DNA of 15,107 bases, from the NCBI GenBank assembly GCA_022729775.1, contig DZBA01000044.1, positions 1 to 15,107 on the forward strand, in the 5' to 3' direction. Position 1 is the stretch's first letter. Every line of letters begins with the position of its first letter. Below are positions 1-7,249 of the stretch, in pieces. The notes below the pieces were generated by a model. The model was not told the DNA's origin. It saw only the letters and a program-made list of their open reading frames with translations, and searched no databases. The position numbers were made by a program, and so were the translations under genes. The DNA comes from Anaerolinea thermophila. GTDB lineage: Bacteria; Chloroflexota; Anaerolineae; Anaerolineales; Villigracilaceae.

Positions 1-621
1 GCATTTACCATCGGTTGGTGGTGGTGGGTCGGCGGCGAATTAAGTGGATTTGTGTATGATGTGCTATACCCTGAATATTACCCGGAATTTACATTCATTG
101 ACATTTGTTGGTTGATGGGATATTTCTTCTTCGGGTTGTCGCTCTATTATCAATTTCGATTAATCTATAATGCGCCCAAAGGCACGCAGTCCATTTTTTA
201 TTTTGCCTATATCGCGCTAGGGCTGGTCGTCACATTTGGGTTAACACAAGTCGCCATCGCTGCCGGCTTGGGAGAAAATTCGTCATGGTGGGCGGTTTAT
301 CTCGCTGTCTTATACCCTGTCTTTGACCTCGTAGAAGGCACGGCAGCTGTCTGGCTTTCGCTGCTTTTCGGGCGCGGCGTTTTAGGGCGCGCATGGTGGG
401 GCTTGATTACCTTTGCCATCGCGGATGGCATCAACATTTTCTTTTGGCTTGGCGGATATAACTGGATTTCTGATAATGCATACTACATTTTGGATACATT
501 CTCCAGCGTGGTTTATGTCGCAAGTTATATGATTACCGCAATGGCATTTCTCATTGCTTACAATGTTCTTCATCACGGCGTAACAAGAAAAAAGCCTATC
601 ATAATAGTCGAAGAGCCATAA
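1..621 (+). CDS. Polytopic membrane protein of unknown function (5' end outside window)
   Basis: The frame is open from the first base of the window to a TAA at 619-621, so 206 codons are visible. An in-frame GTG at 52 lacks a ribosome-binding site, and the residues before it (a run of four Trp, then GGE) look like real membrane-protein sequence, so I treat the gene as truncated by the window edge. The visible part is almost wholly hydrophobic. It shows about five membrane-spanning stretches, at roughly residues 34-55, 67-90, 97-122, 128-150 and 163-188, and ends in a short basic then acidic tail. No catalytic motif or soluble domain follows. I do not recognise the family; a 7TM sensor-like protein without an output domain is one possibility. 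The gene ends 4 nt before a strong terminator and converges on the lipoprotein gene. Confidence 0.7.
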   Translation, partial: AFTIGWWWWVGGELSGFVYDVLYPEYYPEFTFIDICWLMGYFFFGLSLYYQFRLIYNAPKGTQSIFYFAYIALGLVVTFGLTQVAIAAGLGENSSWWAVYLAVLYPVFDLVEGTAAVWLSLLFGRGVLGRAWWGLITFAIADGINIFFWLGGYNWISDNAYYILDTFSSVVYVASYMITAMAFLIAYNVLHHGVTRKKPIIIVEEP

Positions 622-625
622 AATA

Positions 626-668
626 AAAAACGCCCCTAAAAATCATAGAGACTTTTAGGGGCGTTTTT
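626..668. terminator. Bidirectional Rho-independent terminator
   Basis: A perfect 16-bp stem is formed by arms 626-641 and 653-668. The core is CGCCCCTAAAA paired with TTTTAGGGGCG, with an 11-nt loop. The A-run on the left and T-run on the right give a U-tract in either direction. It lies between the stop of the plus-strand membrane protein (621) and the stop of the minus-strand lipoprotein (678), so it can end both transcripts. Confidence 0.92.
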
Positions 669-677
669 ATTTAATCG

Positions 678-1685
678 CTATGGCTTCGGCTTGCAGCGCT
701 GAGGTTCCTGACCTGTGCCTTTGATGCCAAAAGATTCGCGGCAGACATTATCCACGCCGTATATCGCTTTAAGCGGATAGTCCTTTTCGCTTTTTTCAGG
801 CGAGCCTGCGTCTTCCTCTGTGAAGCGGTCTACATAATCCATATCCGCGATGCTTTTCAATCCCCCATCCGCAACCACGCCATAGAAAAATTTTTCACCG
901 GAGAAGGAGCGCTTGAATGCAAATTGGATGGTGGCTTTTTTGCCGGCGTGCATGCGCACCCACGCGACATCGTAATCATCGCCAATGCCAGCCACAGTGT
1001 CGAAGATGACCATATCATATCCATCACCGGGAAGCGGCGCATCGGAACGCTCTGCGGAAAGTCCGCCGGTGTCGCGGTTTGTATCTTGCACAATTTGAAC
1101 AGTATCCGTTGACCAATCCACATTATATGGCGGGCGGGCGAGGATGATGTAATCGCCAAATCCATCCGCGTCTATATCCAACTCCACGCTGTAATGAATC
1201 CCGATTGGATTGTTGGGATTGGCGCCAACCAACTCGATGGAAATATAGAAAAATTTTTCGTCATAAGCCAGATTGTAGCTGACAATGTCCATATCAGATA
1301 CATAGGTCATGTCTTTGAGGAAAGGTCGCTCGAACCAATTGTATTTGTAAGAGTCTCCATAAGGCGCGCGGTTTTCTATAGCAGTATCCACTGACACCGC
1401 GTCATTGATAATTAATTTTCCTGTGTTGACATCGGTCGAGGGAATCAAGGAATGCGGGACTTTGGTCGGCGTTGGCGGTTCTGGGGTCGGCGAAGGAATT
1501 GAGGTCTCGGTTGGCATCGCCGCTTGCAAAGTCGGCACGAAAGGAGGCGGCGCTTCGCTGGGCATAACGGGGACAGCAGTCGCTTCTGTTTTTACAGCAA
1601 CACTCGGAAAAGAACACGCAAGCGCGGCAAAAATCAAGGCGGTTATAACAAAGGAAATGCGGGTGCGAACAAGTTTTGAATACAT
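678..1685 (-). CDS. Secreted lipoprotein with Pro/Thr stalk and beta-rich domain, coupled to kinase gene
   Basis: I choose the start at 1685 (335 aa). On the minus strand a GGAG lies 7 nt upstream, and the ATG follows the TAG of the upstream kinase gene by one base, which suggests translational coupling. An in-frame ATG at 1724 lies inside the kinase gene and lacks this support. Residues 1-24 are a lipoprotein signal peptide (basic start, hydrophobic core, Ala-Leu-Ala-Cys24). Residues 25-80 are a Pro/Thr/Glu-rich stalk like those in the two neighbouring kinases. The remainder looks beta-rich, with an Asp-rich loop at 169-178 (D-I-D-A-D-G-F-G-D) that could bind calcium, and two late cysteines (C315, C331) that could pair. 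It resembles DOMON or CBM9-like sandwich proteins in general character only; I cannot assign a family. It probably sits on the cell surface and may work with the kinases' external domains. Confidence 0.85.
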   Translation of the reverse strand: MYSKLVRTRISFVITALIFAALACSFPSVAVKTEATAVPVMPSEAPPPFVPTLQAAMPTETSIPSPTPEPPTPTKVPHSLIPSTDVNTGKLIINDAVSVDTAIENRAPYGDSYKYNWFERPFLKDMTYVSDMDIVSYNLAYDEKFFYISIELVGANPNNPIGIHYSVELDIDADGFGDYIILARPPYNVDWSTDTVQIVQDTNRDTGGLSAERSDAPLPGDGYDMVIFDTVAGIGDDYDVAWVRMHAGKKATIQFAFKRSFSGEKFFYGVVADGGLKSIADMDYVDRFTEEDAGSPEKSEKDYPLKAIYGVDNVCRESFGIKGTGQEPQRCKPKP

Positions 1686-1686
1686 G

Positions 1687-3576
1687 CTATGGCTCCACTG
1701 AACGCGCACAGCGCAAACCGACATTGGGGCCTGTGTAACCGGGGTCTAACTTGACGCGATTATCGAGGCGGATGTTTGCGCCGTTCCCGCCAAAGGCATT
1801 CCATCCACCGCCGCGCGCGATACGCTCGCCAATTTTCACTTGGTCTTCGCGCCCATCTGTCGCATCATAAGGATACAAGCCGAACAAAGTGCTTGTCCAT
1901 TCCCATACGTTGCCAGACATGCCGTATACACCATAGACGCTCTTCCCCTTTTCGTATTGATCTACGGGCGCAGTATCACCGACGCAGCCGTGATAATTGG
2001 CAAAGCTGCAATCGAGTTCACCGCCGCCCCAGGGATATACGCGCTCATCATCCGAGCCGCGCGCGGCTTTTTCCCATTCCGCTTCGGTGGGAAGGCGCGC
2101 GCCGCGCCACGCGCAGTAGGCGTTTGCCATTTTCCAATCAATATAAATAACGGGATAATTTCCAAAAACCTGGTTGCTGAAATATGTATTATGCGTCATT
2201 GAGCCTTGCTGGCGCGGCTTGCGACATTCCACCGCGTAAACACAAGCATCGTACATTTCATTGGTCACTTCGTATTTGTCAATATAAAAAGCATCCACAT
2301 TCAATTTGTGCGCGGGACGTGACCCGATGTCGCCGGTTGTATCGCTGCCCATCGTAAATTCACCCGCGGGGATGTAAATCATGGCGACGTTTCTTTCATC
2401 TTTGATTTCGGTCAAGAAGGGCGTTTCTGTCGGCAGGGGTGTTTCAGTGGATGCAGCTTCTGTCGGCGCGGATGTCCCTGTCGGCGGGATGCGCGTCGCA
2501 GTGGAAGAAGGCAATGGCTTTTCGGTGGGAGTCGGCTCCGCGAACATCGTCGAAGTGGAGATAAATATCACCGCGCCAAAAATCAAAAATAAACCTAAAA
2601 TTGCCACGCCCACAATAGCGGGAATAAATCGCTTAAACGAAGGGGCAGAAGCAGGGCGCGCGATTGGCGGCGTTTTCATTTTCCCCGTCATTTGTTCGCG
2701 CAGCGTTTCCACTTTGACATGCGAAGCCTCGACATGTTTGCCTTCTAACAAACTTTGCAATTCGCTAATGAACGCGCGCATATCAGCGTAACGATTCTGC
2801 GGGTCTTTGGCAAGCGCCTTAAGCAAAACAGATTCGACATCGCGCGGCAGGTCGGTGATGTAGCGCGTAGGAAGCGGAAGCGGCTCAGTTGCTTGTTTGA
2901 GCAAAACGCCCGCGGGCGTATCCGCTGTGTAGGGTCTGTGACCGGTGACCATTTCATAAAGGACAACGCCCAGTGAATACAAATCAGATTGCGCGGTGGT
3001 TTCGCCTGTCCACTGTTCGGGAGCCATGTAATCGGGCGTGCCAAGCCCTGTGCCGGAACTGGTCAAGTGCGTTGCTTCTTTTGCTTCATCACCAAATACC
3101 TTGACCAGCCCAAAATCGGTCAACATCGGCTGCCCTTTTTCGGTCATCAAAATATTGGAGGGCTTCACATCACGGTTGATGATGCTGCGGTCATGCACAT
3201 ATTCAAGGGCGCTCGCAATGGGCAATAGCATTTGAATCGCGTCACGCCACGGCATGGGCGAGCCAAGCCGCTGGCGAAGCGTGCCACCGGAAAGATATTC
3301 CATTACCAGATAAGGCGAGCCTTCAAAATCGCCGTAATCCAACACGCCGACAATATTGGGGTGCGAAAGTTTTGCAAGGGATTTCGATTCGCGCTCGAAA
3401 CGCTTGAGCAGCATTTCCATTTGGTCCGGCGGAAAGGCATCGCGGCGGATAACCTTGATTGCAACCTCGCGGTCAAGGCGCGAGTCGTACGCTTTGTAAA
3501 CGGTTGCCATGCCGCCTTCCCCGAGCAGATCAAGGATCTGATAACGTTCGAATTTTTGACCGATCAAACTTGACAT
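1687..3576 (-). CDS. Membrane Ser/Thr protein kinase with C-terminal FGE-sulfatase-like sensor domain (copy 1)
   Basis: The start at 3576 (629 aa) has an AAAGGA 7 nt upstream and aligns with the paralogue's MSSLIGQ start; the in-frame ATG at 3609 does not. Residues 12-275 are a PknB-type kinase domain: glycine loop GEGGMATV (19-26), ATP lysine K41, helix-C glutamate probably E63, catalytic loop N134-R135-D136-V-K-P-S-N141, DFG 154-156, and APE at 185-187. The usual HRD histidine is Asn. A transmembrane helix lies at about 317-340, followed by a Thr/Pro-rich stalk (345-388) and an FGE-sulfatase/SUMF1-like domain (391-625) with the hallmark GNVWEW at 555-560. The RGG segment near 588-590 lacks the cysteine pair that catalytic formylglycine-generating enzymes carry there, so this domain is probably a ligand-binding or structural sensor. 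The kinase should face the cytoplasm and the FGE-like domain the outside. It is co-transcribed with the downstream lipoprotein. Confidence 0.95.
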   Translation of the reverse strand: MSSLIGQKFERYQILDLLGEGGMATVYKAYDSRLDREVAIKVIRRDAFPPDQMEMLLKRFERESKSLAKLSHPNIVGVLDYGDFEGSPYLVMEYLSGGTLRQRLGSPMPWRDAIQMLLPIASALEYVHDRSIINRDVKPSNILMTEKGQPMLTDFGLVKVFGDEAKEATHLTSSGTGLGTPDYMAPEQWTGETTAQSDLYSLGVVLYEMVTGHRPYTADTPAGVLLKQATEPLPLPTRYITDLPRDVESVLLKALAKDPQNRYADMRAFISELQSLLEGKHVEASHVKVETLREQMTGKMKTPPIARPASAPSFKRFIPAIVGVAILGLFLIFGAVIFISTSTMFAEPTPTEKPLPSSTATRIPPTGTSAPTEAASTETPLPTETPFLTEIKDERNVAMIYIPAGEFTMGSDTTGDIGSRPAHKLNVDAFYIDKYEVTNEMYDACVYAVECRKPRQQGSMTHNTYFSNQVFGNYPVIYIDWKMANAYCAWRGARLPTEAEWEKAARGSDDERVYPWGGGELDCSFANYHGCVGDTAPVDQYEKGKSVYGVYGMSGNVWEWTSTLFGLYPYDATDGREDQVKIGERIARGGGWNAFGGNGANIRLDNRVKLDPGYTGPNVGLRCARSVEP

Positions 3577-3640
3577 GGATTTTCCTTTTTCAAGTAAAGT
3601 TATTTTCAACCTCGGAGACTGTTTCGTAACTTACTTACAA

Positions 3641-3735
3641 AGACCCTAAAGGTTTCCATTGCTAACGAAAACCACTATTTGACGGCGGATTTTTGAAAAA
3701 CGCAGCTATAGTTTGCGAAAAAACCTTTAGGGTCT
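3641..3735. repeat. 15-bp perfect inverted repeat between the kinase genes
   Basis: The arms AGACCCTAAAGGTTT (3641-3655) and AAACCTTTAGGGTCT (3721-3735) are exact reverse complements separated by 65 nt. The spacer has only weak internal pairing. On the minus-strand transcript the structure lies about 65 nt upstream of the copy-1 kinase start. It may be a 5' leader structure, a processing or stabilising element, or a small mobile palindrome. It has no U-tract, so it is not a typical terminator. Confidence 0.75.
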
Positions 3736-3763
3736 GACTTAAGAAACACCTCTCAAACGGGAT

Positions 3764-3769
3764 ATTATA
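3764..3769 (-). promoter_or_regulatory. Possible -10 box for copy-1 kinase/lipoprotein transcript
   Basis: A perfect TATAAT reads on the minus strand just beyond the stop of the copy-2 kinase gene. No good -35 hexamer lies 16-18 nt upstream. If used, it would give the copy-1 kinase a leader of about 180 nt containing the inverted repeat at 3641-3735. Read-through from the copy-2 kinase is an alternative. Confidence 0.3.
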
Positions 3770-3810
3770 CGCGAGGGAATGACTGTCTGTATTATCTTTA
3801 GCTGGCAGTT

Positions 3811-5736
3811 TTACTTTGTCTTTGCGCAGCGAAAACCGACATAAAAACCATAATAGCCGGCGTCCAACTTCAAGCGCGAGTATGTGTACACACTTCCCTC
3901 CGCGCCAAAGTAATGCCACGAACCGCCGCGCGCAACACGCGCGCCGGGCGCGTTCAAATCTTCGCGTCCGTCTTTCGGTGTGTATGGGTAAATTTTATAC
4001 AGGCTGCTTGTCCATTCCCATACATTTCCCGACATGCCATAAATGCCGTAGACGCTTTGTCCTTTTTCGTATTTATAAACGGAATCTGTGTCGCCCACGC
4101 AGCCAGAATGATTTGCGAGACTACAATTGAATCCATCCCCCCAGGGGAAGAGTCGCGCATCAGTACCGCGCGCGGCTTTCTCCCACTCGGCTTCCGTCGG
4201 CAGGCGCGCGTCACGCCATTCACAATAAGTCTTTGCCATTTTCCAATCCGCAAAAATGACAGGATATGTGGCAAATTCCGGCTCGGTATAATAAGACTGT
4301 CGGTTAATCGAACCGAATATTTTAGGCTTGCGGCATACTCCCGCCGAGACGCAAGCGGAGTACATTTCATTTGATACTTCATATTTGTCCATGTAAAATG
4401 TATCTATAGAAATTAAACTCGCGGGGTGCGACTGTGGGTCGCCGTCGTCGCTGCCCATCGTAAATTCACCGCCGGGGACAAGGCGCATTAAGACATTTCG
4501 CTCATCGCGGATTTCGTCCGGCAGGGGAACTTCTGTGGGAAGCGATGTTTCGGTAGGCGGGATGAGCGTAGGAGGCATTTTGGTTTTTGAAGGCACAACC
4601 GATGGCAAAGGGGAAAACGTCACCGGCTGGGTCGGAGTCGGCAACGCAGCCAATGTCCCAATACGAGAAAGCACCCAACATCCCCCGCAAATCGTAAACA
4701 AGGAAAACAAAACCAAGACGGTGATGATTAAGGGAAGATTCGACTTACGCTTGTTTACAGGTTGGCTTTCGACAAGCGGAAGATGGGATTGGGTTTGCTG
4801 AATTTTTTCGATCTGCCTGCGCGCTTCTTCAATTTCCTGTTTTTTCACCTTGCCGGTCATGTGTTCACGCAGCGTCTCAGTTTTAATCGTGACCGCCATC
4901 GGGTCTCTGCCTTCGATGAGCGCCTGCAATTCATTTGCAAAAGTACGCATATCAGGATAACGATCCTCTGGTCTACGGGCAAGCGCCTTCAGCAAAACTG
5001 ATTCAATATTCTTCGGCAAATCAGAGACATAATCGGTTGGCAGCGGCAGCGGCTCATTGACTTGTTTTAACAACACGCCCGCGGGCGTATCTGACACATA
5101 CGGTCTATGCCCGGTGACCATCTCATAGAGAACAACGCCCAAAGAATACATATCCGAAAGCGCGGTGGCATCGCCTGTCCATTGCTCAGGAGCCATATAA
5201 TCAGGCGTGCCAATTCCAGCGCCGGACGCAGTCAGATGCGTATCCCTGCCTTCGAATAATTTTACCAACCCAAAATCGGTTAACATGGGTTGTCCTTTTT
5301 CGGTCATTAAAATATTGGAAGGCTTCACATCGCGGTTGATGATGTTGTGTTCATGCACGTACTCGAGAGCGCGCGCAATGGGCAAAACCAACTGCGTAGC
5401 CGCGCGCCAGGGGATGGGCTTGCCAAGCCTGTCTTTCAACGTGCCGCCCGAAAGATACACCATGACAAGGTAAGGCGCGCCATCATATTCCCCATAATCA
5501 ATAACGCCGACAATGTTGGGGTGCGAAAGCCGCGCCAGCGATTTGGCTTCGCGCTCAAAGCGCTTGAGAAGCATATCGAGCTGTTCAGGCGGAAACGACT
5601 CGCGCCGAATAATTTTCACCGCCACTTCACGCTCAAGGCGCGTATCAAACGCCTTGTAAACGGTTGCCATGCCGCCTTCCCCCAACAATTCAATGACCTG
5701 ATAACGACCGAGACTTTGACCAATTAAACTTGACAT
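3811..5736 (-). CDS. Membrane Ser/Thr protein kinase with C-terminal FGE-sulfatase-like sensor domain (copy 2)
   Basis: This 641-aa paralogue of the neighbouring kinase starts at 5736, with AGAGG 8 nt upstream. The kinase domain (about 12-272) has GEGGMATV 19-26, K41, E63, a catalytic loop with N134-R135-D136 instead of HRD, DFG 154-156 and APE 182-184. Hinge residue 93 is Val where copy 1 has Glu. A longer charged juxtamembrane segment (about 296-332, possibly coiled) leads to a transmembrane helix at 334-358, a Thr/Pro stalk (364-405) and an FGE-like domain (408-638) with GNVWEW at 570-575. As in copy 1, the RGG region (603-605) lacks the catalytic cysteines of true FGE enzymes. Over the first 60 residues 44 are identical to copy 1, while the stalk and juxtamembrane parts differ strongly. 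That pattern fits tandem duplication followed by divergence. Probable role: external ligand sensing with cytoplasmic Ser/Thr phosphorylation. Confidence 0.95.
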   Translation of the reverse strand: MSSLIGQSLGRYQVIELLGEGGMATVYKAFDTRLEREVAVKIIRRESFPPEQLDMLLKRFEREAKSLARLSHPNIVGVIDYGEYDGAPYLVMVYLSGGTLKDRLGKPIPWRAATQLVLPIARALEYVHEHNIINRDVKPSNILMTEKGQPMLTDFGLVKLFEGRDTHLTASGAGIGTPDYMAPEQWTGDATALSDMYSLGVVLYEMVTGHRPYVSDTPAGVLLKQVNEPLPLPTDYVSDLPKNIESVLLKALARRPEDRYPDMRTFANELQALIEGRDPMAVTIKTETLREHMTGKVKKQEIEEARRQIEKIQQTQSHLPLVESQPVNKRKSNLPLIITVLVLFSLFTICGGCWVLSRIGTLAALPTPTQPVTFSPLPSVVPSKTKMPPTLIPPTETSLPTEVPLPDEIRDERNVLMRLVPGGEFTMGSDDGDPQSHPASLISIDTFYMDKYEVSNEMYSACVSAGVCRKPKIFGSINRQSYYTEPEFATYPVIFADWKMAKTYCEWRDARLPTEAEWEKAARGTDARLFPWGDGFNCSLANHSGCVGDTDSVYKYEKGQSVYGIYGMSGNVWEWTSSLYKIYPYTPKDGREDLNAPGARVARGGSWHYFGAEGSVYTYSRLKLDAGYYGFYVGFRCAKTK

Positions 5737-5780
5737 GGGATTATCCTCTCTCGCGTATCGCGTTCACAACGTCCAAATTA

Positions 5781-5786
5781 ATTATA
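5781..5786 (-). promoter_or_regulatory. Possible -10 box for copy-2 kinase gene
   Basis: A perfect TATAAT on the minus strand lies about 45 nt upstream of the kinase ATG, a normal distance. The -35 region is poor (near TGAAAT at 16-nt spacing), so the call is tentative. Confidence 0.4.
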
Positions 5787-5830
5787 AGCCACATTGACGC
5801 GGATTTCACCTGCGCCAGCAATTCCAAATA

Positions 5831-5904
5831 TGTCATTGCGAGGAGCGGAGCGAAGCAATCTCCCAGTCCAGAAAGGGGATTGCTTCGCTCCGCTCGCAAT
5901 GACA
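5831..5904. repeat. Interspersed palindromic repeat (REP/MITE-like)
   Basis: A long near-perfect palindrome: the left arm begins TGTCATTGCGAG and continues CGGAGCGAAGCAATC, and the right arm is its reverse complement ending in CTCGCAATGACA. The only arm difference is an extra GAG in the left copy. The centre is about 15 nt. This 'GTCATTGCGAG...CTCGCAATGAC' type is known to me as a common dispersed repeat in many environmental bacterial genomes. It sits in the divergent intergenic region and contains no gene. Confidence 0.88.
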
Positions 5905-5967
5905 TTCTCACACAGGGAATTACTACACCTGCGCAAAAACAGGAATGGAATTATGTATAAAAAATCC

Positions 5968-5996
5968 TTGCACAAATGTAAAAAATAGTCTATGCT
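5968..5996 (+). promoter_or_regulatory. Sigma70-type promoter of the ABC transporter operon
   Basis: A -35 of TTGCAC (5968-5973) and a -10 of TATGCT (5991-5996) are separated by exactly 17 nt. Transcription would start near 6003, about 72 nt before the binding-protein ATG. The region between is AT-rich, and no competing strong promoter is seen on this strand. Confidence 0.7.
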
Positions 5997-6002
5997 TAAC
6001 AT

Positions 6003-6074
6003 TACGGGATGAAATCACCCCGCGGCAGTTTGTTATCGAACTGCTATCAAATTTTGTTTCTCTTGGAGGAGAAG
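6003..6074 (+). promoter_or_regulatory. Short structured 5' leader of binding-protein gene
   Basis: Between the predicted transcription start and the ATG lie a weak stem (6005-6008 with 6019-6022) and a clearer one, GCAGTT (6025-6030) with AACTGC (6039-6044). A strong ribosome-binding site GGAGG follows at 6065-6069. I match it to no known riboswitch; it is too short for most classes. Confidence 0.35.
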
Positions 6075-6983
6075 ATGAAAAAACTGTTAATACTGGCAAG
6101 TTTGCTGGTCGTGGCTTCGCTGGCGCTTTCCGCCTGCGGTGGCGGAAACGCTACAAGCGGCGGGGATTTACTGGCGGAGATCAAGGAACGCGGATTCATT
6201 CTCGTTTCCACTGACCCGAACTACGAACCCCAATCCTTCCTCAACACCGAAGGCTCGCGCGTTGCAAACACAAAATGCCCTTCCGATGCTTTGACCACCA
6301 CTGAAATGCAAGGCTTTGATGTAGATGTTGCAAAAGCAGTTGGCGAAGCGCTTGGCGTTGAAACCTGTTTCGCCACCCCCTCATGGGATGCCATCACCGC
6401 AGGCAACTGGGCGAATAAATGGGATGTGAGCGTCGGCTCGATGACCATCACCGTTGACCGCCAAAAAATTCTCGATTTCAGCGTGCCTTACTATTACACC
6501 CCGGCAGTTATTGCTGTTGGCGCGGATTCTGGCATCACCTCCCTCGAAGGGCTTTCTGGTCAGTCCGTATGCGCTGGCACAGCCACCACATACGAAGCAT
6601 GGTTGAATAATGACATGGCTGCGCTTGGCTTGCCGGAATCATCCATCTACGCCAAAGTTCCCGCCAATGTGACCGTTGTCCCGTTGGAAACAGACCAGGA
6701 ATGCGCGCAAGCAATCGCTGCTGGACGCAAGGACTTCGTTGCCTACGTCACCTCTGGAACAGTAGTGGATGCGAACCTTGCAGCCGGTATGCCCGTCACC
6801 AAACTCGAAGGCGCTGTCTACTCTGAAGACCTCGCCGCTGCGTTTGATAAATCCGCTACCAAGGACACCACCTCCCTGCGCGCCGAAGTAGATAAAGTAT
6901 TCAAAGCCATGCACGAGAACGGAAAACTCGCCGAGATCTCCGTCAAATGGCTTGGCAGCGACCTGACCCAGGCGCCTAAATAA
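6075..6983 (+). CDS. Amino-acid ABC transporter substrate-binding lipoprotein (family 3)
   Basis: The start at 6075 (302 aa) has GGAGG 5 nt upstream; the in-frame ATG at 6009 would precede the signal peptide and has no such site. Residues 1-21 form a lipoprotein signal (Leu-Ser-Ala-Cys21) followed by a Gly/Ser linker. The rest is a family-3 (SBP_bac_3) polar amino-acid binding protein: beta strand 'ILVSTDPNYEPQSF' (42-55), GFDVDVAKAVGEALG (80-94), and the ligand region S122-M-T124...R129 followed by FSVPYY. R129 is the expected alpha-carboxylate contact and D220 the likely alpha-amino contact. A Cys-containing insert at about 57-78 is longer than in classical members. The cysteines at 68, 98, 166 and 210 could form disulphides. 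It delivers substrate at the outer face to the permease encoded downstream. The DDAH-family gene in the operon suggests an arginine-like ligand, which is inference. Confidence 0.95.
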   Translation: MKKLLILASLLVVASLALSACGGGNATSGGDLLAEIKERGFILVSTDPNYEPQSFLNTEGSRVANTKCPSDALTTTEMQGFDVDVAKAVGEALGVETCFATPSWDAITAGNWANKWDVSVGSMTITVDRQKILDFSVPYYYTPAVIAVGADSGITSLEGLSGQSVCAGTATTYEAWLNNDMAALGLPESSIYAKVPANVTVVPLETDQECAQAIAAGRKDFVAYVTSGTVVDANLAAGMPVTKLEGAVYSEDLAAAFDKSATKDTTSLRAEVDKVFKAMHENGKLAEISVKWLGSDLTQAPK

Positions 6984-6999
6984 TTTTTTTTCAAGAGAT

Positions 7000-7032
7000 G
7001 GGAAGCGGCTTCCACGCCGCTTCCCTTTTGTT
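7000..7032 (+). terminator. Rho-independent terminator/attenuator after binding-protein gene
   Basis: A 10-bp perfect stem GGGAAGCGGC (7000-7009) pairs with GCCGCTTCCC (7016-7025) around a 6-nt loop, followed by TTTTGTT. It lies 16 nt after the stop codon. It probably ends most transcripts here, giving more binding protein than membrane components, a common arrangement in ABC operons. Confidence 0.85.
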
Positions 7033-7150
7033 ATTAACTCACTTTACGCAGAACGTTCCGAAGGTTGGCGCAATTTAACCATGTTTTACGAGGGAACCTT
7101 CGGAACAGTGCGTAACGTCAGTTATTAACTGATGTTACGCACTGTCGTTC
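7030..7150. repeat. Compound repeat: direct repeat plus two nested hairpins
   Basis: Three structures occupy this stretch. GTTCCGAAGGTT (7055-7066) and AACCTTCGGAAC (7095-7106) are a perfect 12-bp inverted repeat. Directly adjoining, arms 7106-7123 and 7127-7144 form an 18-bp stem with one G-T mismatch and a 3-nt loop. An imperfect direct repeat beginning GTTATTAACT recurs at 7030-7058 and 7121-7150, both copies also sharing TTACGCA and ending CGTTC. It encodes no protein. It may stabilise or process the operon mRNA, or be a dispersed REP-type element. Confidence 0.75.
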
Positions 7151-7203
7151 TAAGTGTAACGAAGAACCTCTAACAATCCGAACGTGTCAATCTAAAACAA
7201 GGG

Positions 7204-7249
7204 GCTTTATGATAGTTGTTAGATTTTTTAGGATGACATCTCATAAAGC
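7204..7249. repeat. 9-bp inverted repeat upstream of permease gene
   Basis: GCTTTATGA (7204-7212) and TCATAAAGC (7241-7249) are exact reverse complements separated by 28 nt, ending 29 nt before the permease ATG. A TATGAT within this stretch (7208-7213) could be a -10 box of an internal promoter, but the -35 match is weak. It could also be an operator-like dyad. Confidence 0.4.

Noticed and set aside
1686..1724. Lipoprotein start at 1724 overlapping the kinase gene
   Set aside because: The signal peptide begins at the 1685 ATG, which has GGAG at 7 nt.
1776..2202. Long plus-strand open frames opposite the kinase genes
   Set aside because: They are antisense shadows of clear kinase coding sequence, with Arg/His-rich unnatural composition and no ribosome-binding sites.
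1687..5736. True sulfatase-maturation (formylglycine-generating) activity of the kinase C-termini
   Set aside because: The expected cysteine pair after RGG is absent in both copies, and no sulfatase is encoded nearby.
7030..7150. CRISPR-like or attC-like array from the repeated segments
   Set aside because: There are only two imperfect copies, no regular spacers, no cas or integrase gene, and hairpins explain the pattern better.
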